Shown here: positions 1-6,607 of the stretch, piece by piece
Layout of the letters: each line of letters begins with the position of its first letter
Numbering within the stretch: the stretch's first letter is position 1
From: Chitinophaga pinensis
GTDB taxonomy: Bacteria; Bacteroidota; Bacteroidia; Chitinophagales; Chitinophagaceae
Direction: 5' to 3'
Length of the DNA: 8,673 nt
Assembly (NCBI GenBank): GCA_945866165.1
Contig: CAMBGO010000082.1
Coordinates: forward strand, 1-8,673
Position numbers and translations under genes: made by a program
The notes under the pieces: model-generated
What the model was told of the DNA's origin: nothing
Seen by the model: only the letters and a program-made list of their open reading frames with translations
Databases searched by the model: none

Positions 1-1
1 G

Positions 2-430
2 GCTGTGCCATATTTTTATTTTATACTCATTTTGTGGCTGCCATTCAAAACGACAAGAGCCGCCTTGCTTTTTTATGCATTTTTTCTTGGTATGATTGTA
101 GATGTATTTTATAAGACGCCAGGCTTGCATACTGCAATATGTTTATTACTGGCTTATATACGTCCTTTTGTTGTGAACCTCCTTCTTCCTAAAGAATCTA
201 CGGAGTGGGGTGAAAATGCTCCAACAAGGTTCACTATGGGTTTTATTCAATATGCTACATTCGTAATTTTCCTAACGATAGTTCATAATGCCTACTTGAT
301 TTTTCTTGAATGGATGCAATTTGGTGATTTCTTATATTTCATTGGAAAGCTCTTTGTTACTTCATTTATTAGTTTGCTTCTTATATTCATTTCAGAAATG
401 CTAGTTAATAGAAAAACTAGTCATCGTTAA
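2..430 (+). CDS. mreD: Rod shape-determining protein MreD, 5'-truncated by window edge
   Basis: MreD is a small polytopic inner-membrane protein of the elongasome, which links the MreB cytoskeleton and MreC to the peptidoglycan synthases PBP2 and RodA. About 142 residues are visible. The frame is open to the first base, so the GTG at position 5 is probably an internal valine codon and some 20-30 N-terminal residues lie outside the window; whole Bacteroidota MreD proteins are about 165-170 residues (from memory). Visible are four or five hydrophobic segments and the stretch VDVFYKTPGLHTAICLLLAY followed by a polar loop with LLLPKESTEW, which matches the GLHxxxxxxLAxxRP region of Bacteroidota MreD. 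The gene sits 36 bp before a PBP2 gene and then rodA, the standard order in this phylum, which strongly supports the assignment. Confidence 0.85.
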   Translation, partial: AVPYFYFILILWLPFKTTRAALLFYAFFLGMIVDVFYKTPGLHTAICLLLAYIRPFVVNLLLPKESTEWGENAPTRFTMGFIQYATFVIFLTIVHNAYLIFLEWMQFGDFLYFIGKLFVTSFISLLLIFISEMLVNRKTSHR

Positions 431-466
431 AATTCCATTGTGTAATTTTGTATCGAATCCTCAATA

Positions 467-2515
467 ATGCGTGAAATAAACCAATCAAGACAAAACGTAA
501 TCAGAATAGTTATTGGATTGGCATTTTCAATTTTAATTATAAGGCTTTTTTTTCTTCAAATCGCTTCCTCACAGTATGATGTTTTGGCCTTGGATAATGC
601 CGTGAGTAAAAAGGTAGTATTTGCTGATCGTGGAATTATATTCGATAGGAATGGCAAATCAATTCTTGAAAATACACTTACATACGATCTGATGGTTTCT
701 CCCAATCAACTTTCTGGATTGGATACAGCCTCTATTTGTAAAATATTGCAAATAGAAAAAGAAGAATTTCATAAGCGTGTTATTGGCTGCATTATTAAAA
801 ATGGACGTTATAGGCCCTCCGTTTTTGAGGGAGCCTTGTCTGATGAAATATTTGTGCAGCTGCAAGAAAATATGTATCGGTTTGAGCCAGGGTTTTTTAT
901 TCAAGAGCGACCAGTAAGGAGTTATCCCTACAAGGTTGCTGCTCATCTGTTGGGTTATGTTGGTGAAGTAGATTCTACAATACTTAAACGCACAAATTAT
1001 TTTTATCAGATTGGTGATTATATGGGGTTGAGCGGATTGGAGCGTTTTTATGAATCAACGCTTATGGGCAAGCGGGGTGTGCGTTATCAAATTAAGGATA
1101 ACAAGAATAGGATTGTAGGATCATATGAAAATGGAAAGTTTGATTCGGTTGCCATCGCAGGAAAAAATTTGAGGACATCTCTAGACATCGATCTTCAAAT
1201 GCTTGCGGAGCGACTCTTAAAAAATAAGCTAGGTGCAATTGTAGCTATTGAACCCAAAACAGGCGGTATTTTGGCAATGGCCAGTGGGCCAACTTATGAT
1301 CCTAATCTCTTAACAGGAAATCTGAGAAAGTTAAATTTTTCCTGGATGTTACGTGATACTGCAAGGCCATTATTTAACAGGGCTATCAAAGGCCAATATC
1401 CTCCTGGGTCAACCATCAAACCACTTGGTGCGCTCATTGCATTGGATGAGGGTATCATCACTCCAAATTTCGGATTGAATTGCAGCGGTGCTTATTATGG
1501 TTGTAAAAGAGCTATTGCCTGTGAGCACAAAAACCCCGGCCACGCTTCAAACCTTAGAATGGCTCTTGCAAATTCTTGTAATAGTTATTTTTCACACATA
1601 TATCGTTTGGCAGTAGACAATCCCAAAGAGCAAACAACAGTAAATGGATATTTAAGATGGAAAAAATATATGAATTCATTTGGGCTTGGTGTTGATTTGG
1701 GTGTAGACTTACCTAGTGAAGACAATGGATTGATTCCCGATACTAGTTTTTACAACAAACTTTATCGAAATCACTGGAGCTCTTGCACCAATGTGTTTCT
1801 TGGAATTGGGCAGGGTGAAATGCAGGCTACTCCGCTTCAAATGGCAAATGTGATGTGCATTGTGGCAAATAAAGGATATTACTATACGCCCCATTTTGTT
1901 AGTTCAATTGATAATGCAACTGAAGATGAGAAATCATTGGATCAATATAAGATACGTCATGAGGTTACAAAAATTCCTGACACCGCATATAATGTAGTAC
2001 AGCTTGGGATGCAGGATGTTGTGGATCGTGGTACTGCCTATGCTGCCAGAATTGAGGGTATTGCTCTTGCAGGAAAGACAGGTACAGCAGAAAATTATGG
2101 TATCATATATGGTAAGCGTGAGAAGCTTGCCAATCACTCATGGTTTGTTTGTTTTGCCCCTCGTGAGAATCCTAAAATCGCAATTGCTGTCGTAGTAGAA
2201 AATGCAGGTTTTGGTTCAACATGGGCAGGACCGATAGCATCGTTGTTGGTTCAAAAGTATTTAAATGACACGTTGCCGTCTGCAAAGTGGAGTGAAGTGG
2301 AAAGAATTGAACAAAAAGAAATCATCCTTCCGATTGTAAAAGCCAAAAGAAAAAAATTAGATTCTCTTCGACAGCTAAATATACAAAAGCAAAAGTTAAT
2401 CAATCAATCAATTTCTTTAATTGATATTCCAAGGAAAAAGGAAAATAGGCCACAATTAATATTCTTGACACATTGTGTTGCTATTAAAACAGAACATGAA
2501 GAACAATTCATTTGA
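467..2515 (+). CDS. mrdA: Penicillin-binding protein 2, elongasome transpeptidase
   Basis: Class B PBP (682 residues) that cross-links nascent peptidoglycan in the periplasm during cell elongation, working with RodA. Residues 11-32 form the membrane anchor. The PBP dimerisation domain follows, with RGIIFDRNG at 55-63. The transpeptidase domain runs from about 255 to 600 with all three catalytic motifs: SxxK as S315-T-I-K318, SxN as S370-C-N372 and KTGT at 537-540. The GxxxxExxPVRxYP-type stretch at 142-153 and the long linker fit PBP2 rather than the division protein FtsI, as does the position between mreD and rodA. After the catalytic domain there is a basic, Lys/Gln-rich tail of about 78 residues (605-682), whose last part overlaps the start of rodA. 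A Cys/His-rich stretch (C339, C346, C352, H354, H359, C371) lies near the active site. The ATG start gives a clean anchor; no Shine-Dalgarno sequence is present. Confidence 0.95.
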   Translation: MREINQSRQNVIRIVIGLAFSILIIRLFFLQIASSQYDVLALDNAVSKKVVFADRGIIFDRNGKSILENTLTYDLMVSPNQLSGLDTASICKILQIEKEEFHKRVIGCIIKNGRYRPSVFEGALSDEIFVQLQENMYRFEPGFFIQERPVRSYPYKVAAHLLGYVGEVDSTILKRTNYFYQIGDYMGLSGLERFYESTLMGKRGVRYQIKDNKNRIVGSYENGKFDSVAIAGKNLRTSLDIDLQMLAERLLKNKLGAIVAIEPKTGGILAMASGPTYDPNLLTGNLRKLNFSWMLRDTARPLFNRAIKGQYPPGSTIKPLGALIALDEGIITPNFGLNCSGAYYGCKRAIACEHKNPGHASNLRMALANSCNSYFSHIYRLAVDNPKEQTTVNGYLRWKKYMNSFGLGVDLGVDLPSEDNGLIPDTSFYNKLYRNHWSSCTNVFLGIGQGEMQATPLQMANVMCIVANKGYYYTPHFVSSIDNATEDEKSLDQYKIRHEVTKIPDTAYNVVQLGMQDVVDRGTAYAARIEGIALAGKTGTAENYGIIYGKREKLANHSWFVCFAPRENPKIAIAVVVENAGFGSTWAGPIASLLVQKYLNDTLPSAKWSEVERIEQKEIILPIVKAKRKKLDSLRQLNIQKQKLINQSISLIDIPRKKENRPQLIFLTHCVAIKTEHEEQFI

Positions 2516-3833
2516 AATATCGAAGGGAGTAGATTGGACCTTAATGCTGGTCTATTTATTGCTTGTGATTGCAGGTATTGCAAGTATTTTTGCAACTACA
2601 TACCGCTCTGAGGATATTTTTCGAGGTTTTATTACACTCAAGACTGATTATAGTAGACAAAGTTTTTATTTTCTTATCAGTTTAATTATTGGAGTATTTA
2701 TTTTACTCACAGATAGTAAATTTTTTACTGCAACAGCAAATATCATGTATTCCTTGGGTATTATAATGTTGTTGCTGGTTTTCCCTTTTCATACTGAAAT
2801 AAAAGGCACGGAATCTATTATTCGATTTTCTTATTTTCAGGTACAGCCGGCAGAGTTATGTAAAATATTTGTTTGTCTTGCTCTTGCCAAGTATCTATCT
2901 TCTCCAGAATTAAACTTTTCAGAAGTAAAGTCACAATTAATTGCTTCTGCCATTGTATTGGTTCCTGCTGCTCTTTCAATTTTGCAAAGCGAAACAGGAC
3001 TGGCGTTGGTTTATTTTGCCTTTTTTCTGGTTATGTATAGGGAGGGCTTGCCTTCTGCTTTATTGACAATTGCCGTATCAATTGCATTATTGGTAATATT
3101 AACACTATTAATCAATCAAAATGTGCTTGCAATAATTCTAACAGCACTGGCCTTAATTTCAATTCTTTTGGTTAGAAATGCGCTAAAGCGAAATAAAGGA
3201 TTATTATTTTTAATCATATTTATCTGGGCAGCGGCAGTGGGGATTCAACGATTTGCTGTTCCATTTTTATTCAATAATATTCTGAAGCCCTACCAAGTTC
3301 AGCGCATTTATGGTACTGTTGGTAAGGATTTTCAATTTGATCCAGCATCATTGTCTGAAGAAGAACTAAAAAAAGTTGAGGAAAAGAAAAAGGCAGGTAA
3401 CTATAATGTAAAGCAAAGTAAAATTGCAATTGGTTCAGGCGGATTCAGTGGCAAGGGTCTTTTGAAAGGAACACAGACTAGGTATGATTTTGTGCCAGAG
3501 CAACGTACCGACTTCATCTTTTGTACAATCGGTGAAGGCTTTGGATTCTTGGGAAGTGTGGTATTGTTGTCATTATACCTTTTTTTATTATTAAGAATTA
3601 TTAAAATTGCTGAACGGCAACGAAGTGTTTTTAGCAGGGCCTATGCGTATGGCGTAGGATCTGTAATATTTTTTCATGTATTTATTAATATTGGAATGAC
3701 CATTGGCATTGTTCCAGTAATTGGCATACCACTTCCATTTATGAGTTATGGTGGGACAGCATTACTAACTTTTACTGTCTTGCTTTTCATTTTGATTAAA
3801 CTCGATGCTGATCGCCAGATGATCCTTAGATAA
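2496..3833 (+). CDS. rodA: RodA, SEDS peptidoglycan glycosyltransferase
   Basis: SEDS-family polymerase that extends glycan strands from lipid II in the inner membrane, partnered with PBP2. With the ATG at 2496 it has 445 residues and about ten hydrophobic segments. Signatures seen: QVQPAELCKIF (115-125), a QSETGLALV segment (164-172), QSKIAIGSGG (307-316), GKGLLKGTQT (319-328), VPEQRTDFIF (333-342) and the C-terminal PLPFMSYGGTALL (412-424). An in-frame GTG at 2475 would add seven residues, but the ATG gives the usual short polar N-terminus before the first membrane helix and leaves a 20-bp overlap with PBP2, suggesting translational coupling. Oddities: the loop before QSKIAIGSGG, which in E. 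coli RodA reads roughly DPxxDPLGAGYH and carries an essential Asp, is longer, Glu/Lys-rich and has KKKAGNYN at that place. The usual Trp after the GxxxW-type motif (104-110) is also absent. Confidence 0.93.
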   Translation: MKNNSFEISKGVDWTLMLVYLLLVIAGIASIFATTYRSEDIFRGFITLKTDYSRQSFYFLISLIIGVFILLTDSKFFTATANIMYSLGIIMLLLVFPFHTEIKGTESIIRFSYFQVQPAELCKIFVCLALAKYLSSPELNFSEVKSQLIASAIVLVPAALSILQSETGLALVYFAFFLVMYREGLPSALLTIAVSIALLVILTLLINQNVLAIILTALALISILLVRNALKRNKGLLFLIIFIWAAAVGIQRFAVPFLFNNILKPYQVQRIYGTVGKDFQFDPASLSEEELKKVEEKKKAGNYNVKQSKIAIGSGGFSGKGLLKGTQTRYDFVPEQRTDFIFCTIGEGFGFLGSVVLLSLYLFLLLRIIKIAERQRSVFSRAYAYGVGSVIFFHVFINIGMTIGIVPVIGIPLPFMSYGGTALLTFTVLLFILIKLDADRQMILR

Positions 3834-3854
3834 ATAAAATTCTATATAAAAAAA

Positions 3855-4607
3855 ATGAGAATCATCCCGTTGTCTGAAGGAGCGTTTACAATTGATGCAA
3901 CAAAAGAATTTATTCCTTTTGATAAAACAAATGATGAGTTGCAAGAAAGAAGCAAAGGTAGTTTGCTCGTTGAAATCCAGCCCTTTTTAATCATTACAGA
4001 AAAAGATATTATTTTGTTAGATACTGGATTGGGGTTTACAGTCAAACATGGCATATTACAGCTGCATGAAAATCTTGCAATGCATGGCATTTACCCAGCT
4101 GATGTCACTAAAGTAATAATGTCACATTTGCATAAAGACCATGCTGGTGGAATGGTGATGTTTGATGAATACAAAAAAGAATACCAGTTAGCATTTCCCC
4201 AAGCCAACTATTATATAAATAAAAAGGAGTGGAATCATGCCCTTGCTATCGAGATTCCTTCATACAATCGTGAAAAATTACAATGCCTTTTTAACTATGA
4301 TAAATTAATTTTCCTAGAGGAGGATAAAGGAACAATCGATGGCTATATTCATTACCAACTTAGTTCAGGACATTCTCCATTTCATCAGGTGATTTTTATT
4401 GATGAAAAAGGTGAAATTGTCTTTTTTGGAGGCGATGAGGCTCCGCAACTTCAGCAAATGAAGACTCGTTTTGTAGCCAAATACGATCAAGATGGTAAGC
4501 GGGCTATGGAATTGAGAAAGCAGTGGTGGGAACAAGGAGAAAAAGAAGGCTGGACCTTTCTTTTTTACCATGATATCAAAATGCCCATGTATCGGTTTTC
4601 AATATAA
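3855..4607 (+). CDS. Metallo-beta-lactamase-fold hydrolase, substrate unknown
   Basis: A 250-residue cytoplasmic protein with no signal peptide, of the MBL-fold hydrolase superfamily (glyoxalase II / lactonase-like). The metal-binding residues are complete: H91-L-H93-K-D95-H96 (HxHxDH) for two metal ions, the later His in SSGHSPFH (H173), the bridging Asp in FFGGD (D194) and a C-terminal His in FYHD (H239). LLDTG at 54-58 is the usual early strand. The layout is reminiscent of N-acyl-homoserine-lactone lactonases, but that family is broad and no substrate can be read from the sequence. The gene begins 21 bp after rodA on the same strand, so it is probably cotranscribed with the shape genes. 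Whether it has any role in wall synthesis is unknown; it may simply be a passenger. The ATG at 3855 follows a run of A residues; no Shine-Dalgarno sequence is seen. Confidence 0.85.
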   Translation: MRIIPLSEGAFTIDATKEFIPFDKTNDELQERSKGSLLVEIQPFLIITEKDIILLDTGLGFTVKHGILQLHENLAMHGIYPADVTKVIMSHLHKDHAGGMVMFDEYKKEYQLAFPQANYYINKKEWNHALAIEIPSYNREKLQCLFNYDKLIFLEEDKGTIDGYIHYQLSSGHSPFHQVIFIDEKGEIVFFGGDEAPQLQQMKTRFVAKYDQDGKRAMELRKQWWEQGEKEGWTFLFYHDIKMPMYRFSI

Positions 4608-4681
4608 ATGAATGTCTTTTATTGGAGAAGTGGTATTAAAAATGGCTTGAATCCCTATTTAGTAAGTATAAATACGTAACG

Positions 4682-4716
4682 AAAATAAAAAAGGCTAGCT
4701 CTAGAAAGAGCCAGCC
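4682..4716 (-). terminator. Rho-independent terminator of the leftward sigma-factor operon
   Basis: A 9-bp stem (4693-4701 with 4708-4716, one A-C mismatch) encloses a 6-base loop (4702-4707). On the minus strand the stem is followed directly by TTTTTTATTTTC, the U-rich tract of an intrinsic terminator. It lies about 50 bp beyond the stop of the Spy-like gene, the last gene of the minus-strand operon. On the plus strand the stem is followed by GTTGCTAACC with no T-run, so it should not terminate the opposing MBL-fold gene efficiently; no separate plus-strand terminator was found in 4608-4680. Confidence 0.82.
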
Positions 4717-4752
4717 GTTGCTAACCTATGAAAAACACCGAGTTAAAATTAC

Positions 4753-4767
4753 AATAAATTATTTATT
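4753..4767. repeat. Short AT palindrome next to a stop codon
   Basis: AATAAAT (4753-4759) and ATTTATT (4761-4767) are perfect inverted copies around one T. The palindrome abuts the stop codon of the Spy-like gene. It could be chance in AT-rich DNA; with a one-base centre it cannot form a normal hairpin without opening inner pairs. No function is assigned. Confidence 0.35.
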
Positions 4768-5202
4768 TTAAAATCCTTTTTTTCTCCCCTCAAATTGCCT
4801 TTTTTCTGACTGTCTTTTTTGGAATTCCCTCCTAACCAATGACTTAAAATCTTCCTCAGCACCAAAAACCCTGTTTGCGCGATCTTGGGCAATCACTTTG
4901 GTGAAATCTTCCCTATATTTTTTTCTAAGGTCAAGCATCTTTTGTTGCTTATCTAGTCGGTCTGTACTCACTTTATTTGATGCTATTCCCTTGATTTCAT
5001 TTCGGTATTGGTTGAAGATGGGCCAAAATTTTTGCGCTTCATCAGGATTCAGGTTCAATTCCTTGGTAATGAATGCCATTTCCATCGCTTGGATTTTACG
5101 TAAGTCATTTGATTTGACATCTGCTCTTTCGGGGTTAAAAGACTGCCCATTGGAATATGAATATAAAGCCAATGAGGTGAATAGAATTAAAATACTTTTC
5201 AT
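4768..5202 (-). CDS. Secreted Spy/CpxP-like helical protein of the sigma operon
   Basis: A 144-residue protein with an N-terminal hydrophobic signal sequence (about 1-20, ending YSNGQ), so probably exported to the periplasm. The mature part is predicted to be nearly all helical and highly charged. The core ITKELNLNPDEAQKFWPIFN (45-64) resembles the LTxxQ-like helix of the Spy/CpxP/RseP-sensor type of small periplasmic proteins; such genes after ECF sigma factors in Bacteroidota are often called sensor of ECF-type sigma factor. By my count the mature chain has 29 Lys/Arg against 20 Asp/Glu, with a strongly basic C-terminus (10 basic to 3 acidic in 120-144). It starts 24 bp after the membrane protein gene and is the last gene before a terminator. 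Likely role, by inference: envelope-stress chaperone or signal input to the sigma/anti-sigma pair. Remote homology only; the exact family is uncertain. Confidence 0.75.
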   Translation of the reverse strand: MKSILILFTSLALYSYSNGQSFNPERADVKSNDLRKIQAMEMAFITKELNLNPDEAQKFWPIFNQYRNEIKGIASNKVSTDRLDKQQKMLDLRKKYREDFTKVIAQDRANRVFGAEEDFKSLVRREFQKRQSEKRQFEGRKKGF

Positions 5203-5226
5203 GATTTTATTTGCCTGTTTATTACT

Positions 5227-5988
5227 TTAATTGTTGGTTTTTTCTAGCATAATTCCCTCATCCTCAATGAATTCTTTGATTCCTTTATAGGGTATTCCAT
5301 TTAGCATTTCTTCAATTGTTTCTTTGGTAAGGTCAACCAACAAATTTGATTCATCTCCATTTGAAAACTCTAAATCATTATCATGACCAATTTCTTCCAT
5401 TTGTTCCAAATAAATGACCATATCGTCTAAAGAAAGTTCTGCTGACTGCTGGTTATTTGAGGTGCTTGCAACAATAGGCGTGGAATCACCTTCTTTAGTA
5501 ATCATATATGTAATCCCTATCAATCCTACAATACAAGCGGCTGCAGCGTAGCGAATAAGATTTTTCATTTGAAAGACCTTGACCAAGTTCGTTTTTCTAG
5601 ATGGCGTTTCAATCACATTTGTATCAAAATACCCATTTGGAATTGTAAATGGATTTTTTGTTCTTAATGAAATAAGCCCTGGGGCCATTTCGCTAAGCTC
5701 ATCATCTACAGATTGAATTGTGTGAATTTTATTCATCAACTGAATTCCGAAGGTTTCGAAATAATCTTTCGGAAGCTCAAAAAATGTTTCGTTTTTTTCA
5801 ATTGATACATTGAAGTTTACTGTATCGTTTTGCTGAGTTAGGTCTTTTCCTTTTATGAGGCTGATTATAGTGGAAATATTATTTTCAAAATAATTCAAAG
5901 GCACACTAAAAGGGTTGGTTTTGGGTAGGTTAGCAACGGCGGGACTGATTTGCTTTAATTCTAATAATATGGTTTGGTTGGAGTTCAT
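5227..5988 (-). CDS. Single-pass membrane protein, probable anti-sigma factor, with NPFxxPxxYF repeats
   Basis: A 253-residue protein encoded 31 bp after the ECF sigma gene. It has no signal peptide. A cytoplasmic N-terminal part (1-146) precedes one membrane helix (147-163, YAAAACIVGLIGITYMI) flanked on its N side by R131, K132, K137, K142 and R146, so the N-terminus should be inside by the positive-inside rule. The remaining 90 residues should be periplasmic and are very acidic (22 Asp/Glu to 5 Lys by my count). The cytoplasmic part carries three copies of a short motif: NPFSVPLNYFENN (25-37), FFELPKDYFETFG (69-81) and NPFTIPNGYFDTN (112-124). No classical zinc-type anti-sigma HxxxCxxC motif is present. 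Position and topology make it the likely membrane regulator of the sigma factor, with the repeats a candidate sigma-binding surface. A possible weak ribosome site, AAAGG, lies 11 bp upstream of the ATG. Confidence 0.72.
   Translation of the reverse strand: MNSNQTILLELKQISPAVANLPKTNPFSVPLNYFENNISTIISLIKGKDLTQQNDTVNFNVSIEKNETFFELPKDYFETFGIQLMNKIHTIQSVDDELSEMAPGLISLRTKNPFTIPNGYFDTNVIETPSRKTNLVKVFQMKNLIRYAAAACIVGLIGITYMITKEGDSTPIVASTSNNQQSAELSLDDMVIYLEQMEEIGHDNDLEFSNGDESNLLVDLTKETIEEMLNGIPYKGIKEFIEDEGIMLEKTNN
5608..5916 (-). repeat. Three protein-level NPFxxPxxYF-type repeats within the probable anti-sigma gene
   Basis: Copies lie at 5863-5916, 5725-5784 and 5608-5655 (residues 25-42, 69-88, 112-127). 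The shared core is P-x-x-Y-F-[E/D], preceded in the first and third copies by N-P-F and a hydrophobic residue, and in the second by F-F-E-L. Spacing between cores is about 43 residues each time. The copies are conserved as protein and not as DNA, which points to selection on the motif and not recent duplication. Confidence 0.7.
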
Positions 5989-6019
5989 CTGTTATAAGAC
6001 CTTTATGGGTCCAATAGGT

Positions 6020-6574
6020 TTAATGATGAAGGATGAAATCTTCTATTTTTTTAACGGCATGGTGGTAACTTGCCTTTAACGCGCCTACTGATGTTTCCAG
6101 TACCTGACTCATTTCTTCATATCCCATCTCATCAAAGTACCTCAAATTAAATACAATTCTTTGTTTTTCAGGGAGTTGTTGAATTGCTTGTTGTAATTTC
6201 CATACTGCCTTATTAGGGTCAAAATCTTTTTCGCTTTGCAGCTTATCTTCCAAGTTCAATCCTGATCCATCTATTGAAATTGAGGAACGTTTTTTTTGTT
6301 GCTCAAGGTAGGTTAAGCTTTCATTTACTGCAATTCTATATAGCCAGGTAAAAAGTTGTGCATCGGCCCTAAAATTTTCCAAACCGTTCCATGCCTTAAT
6401 GAACACATTTTGCATCACATCATTCGCATCATCATGGGTAATCACCATTCTACGAATCTGCCAATAAACCCTTTCCTGGTATTTTTTTACTATCAGCGTG
6501 AAAGAGGATTCCTTTGTATCAGCCTGCTTAAAGCCTTCAATTAGTAATAGATCTTCTGAAGAATGTTGTGTCAT
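6020..6574 (-). CDS. ECF-type RNA polymerase sigma factor
   Basis: A 184-residue sigma-70 family protein of the extracytoplasmic-function type with only regions 2 and 4. Region 2 spans about residues 24-90, with the core-binding/-10 recognition helix signature HDDANDVMQNVFIKAWNGL (47-65), then FTWLYRIAVNESL (75-87). A variable linker at 91-122 contains a Lys-Lys pair coded by eight consecutive A. Region 4 (about 125-180) has LPEKQRIVFNLRYF (134-147) and the helix-turn-helix YEEMSQVLETSVGALKASYH (152-171). It directs RNA polymerase to a dedicated promoter set and is normally held by an anti-sigma factor, here probably the next gene. The ATG lies 33 bp after the stop of the transketolase gene, so it may be read from the promoter upstream of that gene as well as its own. 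No GGAAC-type ECF -35 element was recognised upstream, though Bacteroidota ECF promoters differ. Confidence 0.92.
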   Translation of the reverse strand: MTQHSSEDLLLIEGFKQADTKESSFTLIVKKYQERVYWQIRRMVITHDDANDVMQNVFIKAWNGLENFRADAQLFTWLYRIAVNESLTYLEQQKKRSSISIDGSGLNLEDKLQSEKDFDPNKAVWKLQQAIQQLPEKQRIVFNLRYFDEMGYEEMSQVLETSVGALKASYHHAVKKIEDFILHH

Positions 6575-6607
6575 AAATAAAGGCTTTCCAATAGCGGAGA
6601 GAAAACA

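Noticed and set aside
5..7. GTG as the mreD start codon
   Set aside because: The frame is open to the window edge and the protein would be shorter than the family; the true start is probably outside.
443..450. TAATTTTG, a perfect match to the Bacteroidota -7 element TAnnTTTG, just before the PBP2 start
   Set aside because: No TTTG-like -33 element at the right distance, and the gap to mreD is only 36 bp; chance match in AT-rich DNA is likely.
659..946. Minus-strand open frame of 95 codons inside PBP2
   Set aside because: Antisense shadow of a well-supported gene with low-complexity, non-family sequence.
2475..2495. GTG start at 2475 for RodA
   Set aside because: It adds seven unneeded residues; ATG at 2496 gives the usual short N-terminus.
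4898..5230. Plus-strand open frame of 110 codons opposite the Spy-like gene
   Set aside because: The minus-strand reading has a signal peptide, operon context and a terminator; the plus reading is a Ser/Phe-rich antisense shadow.
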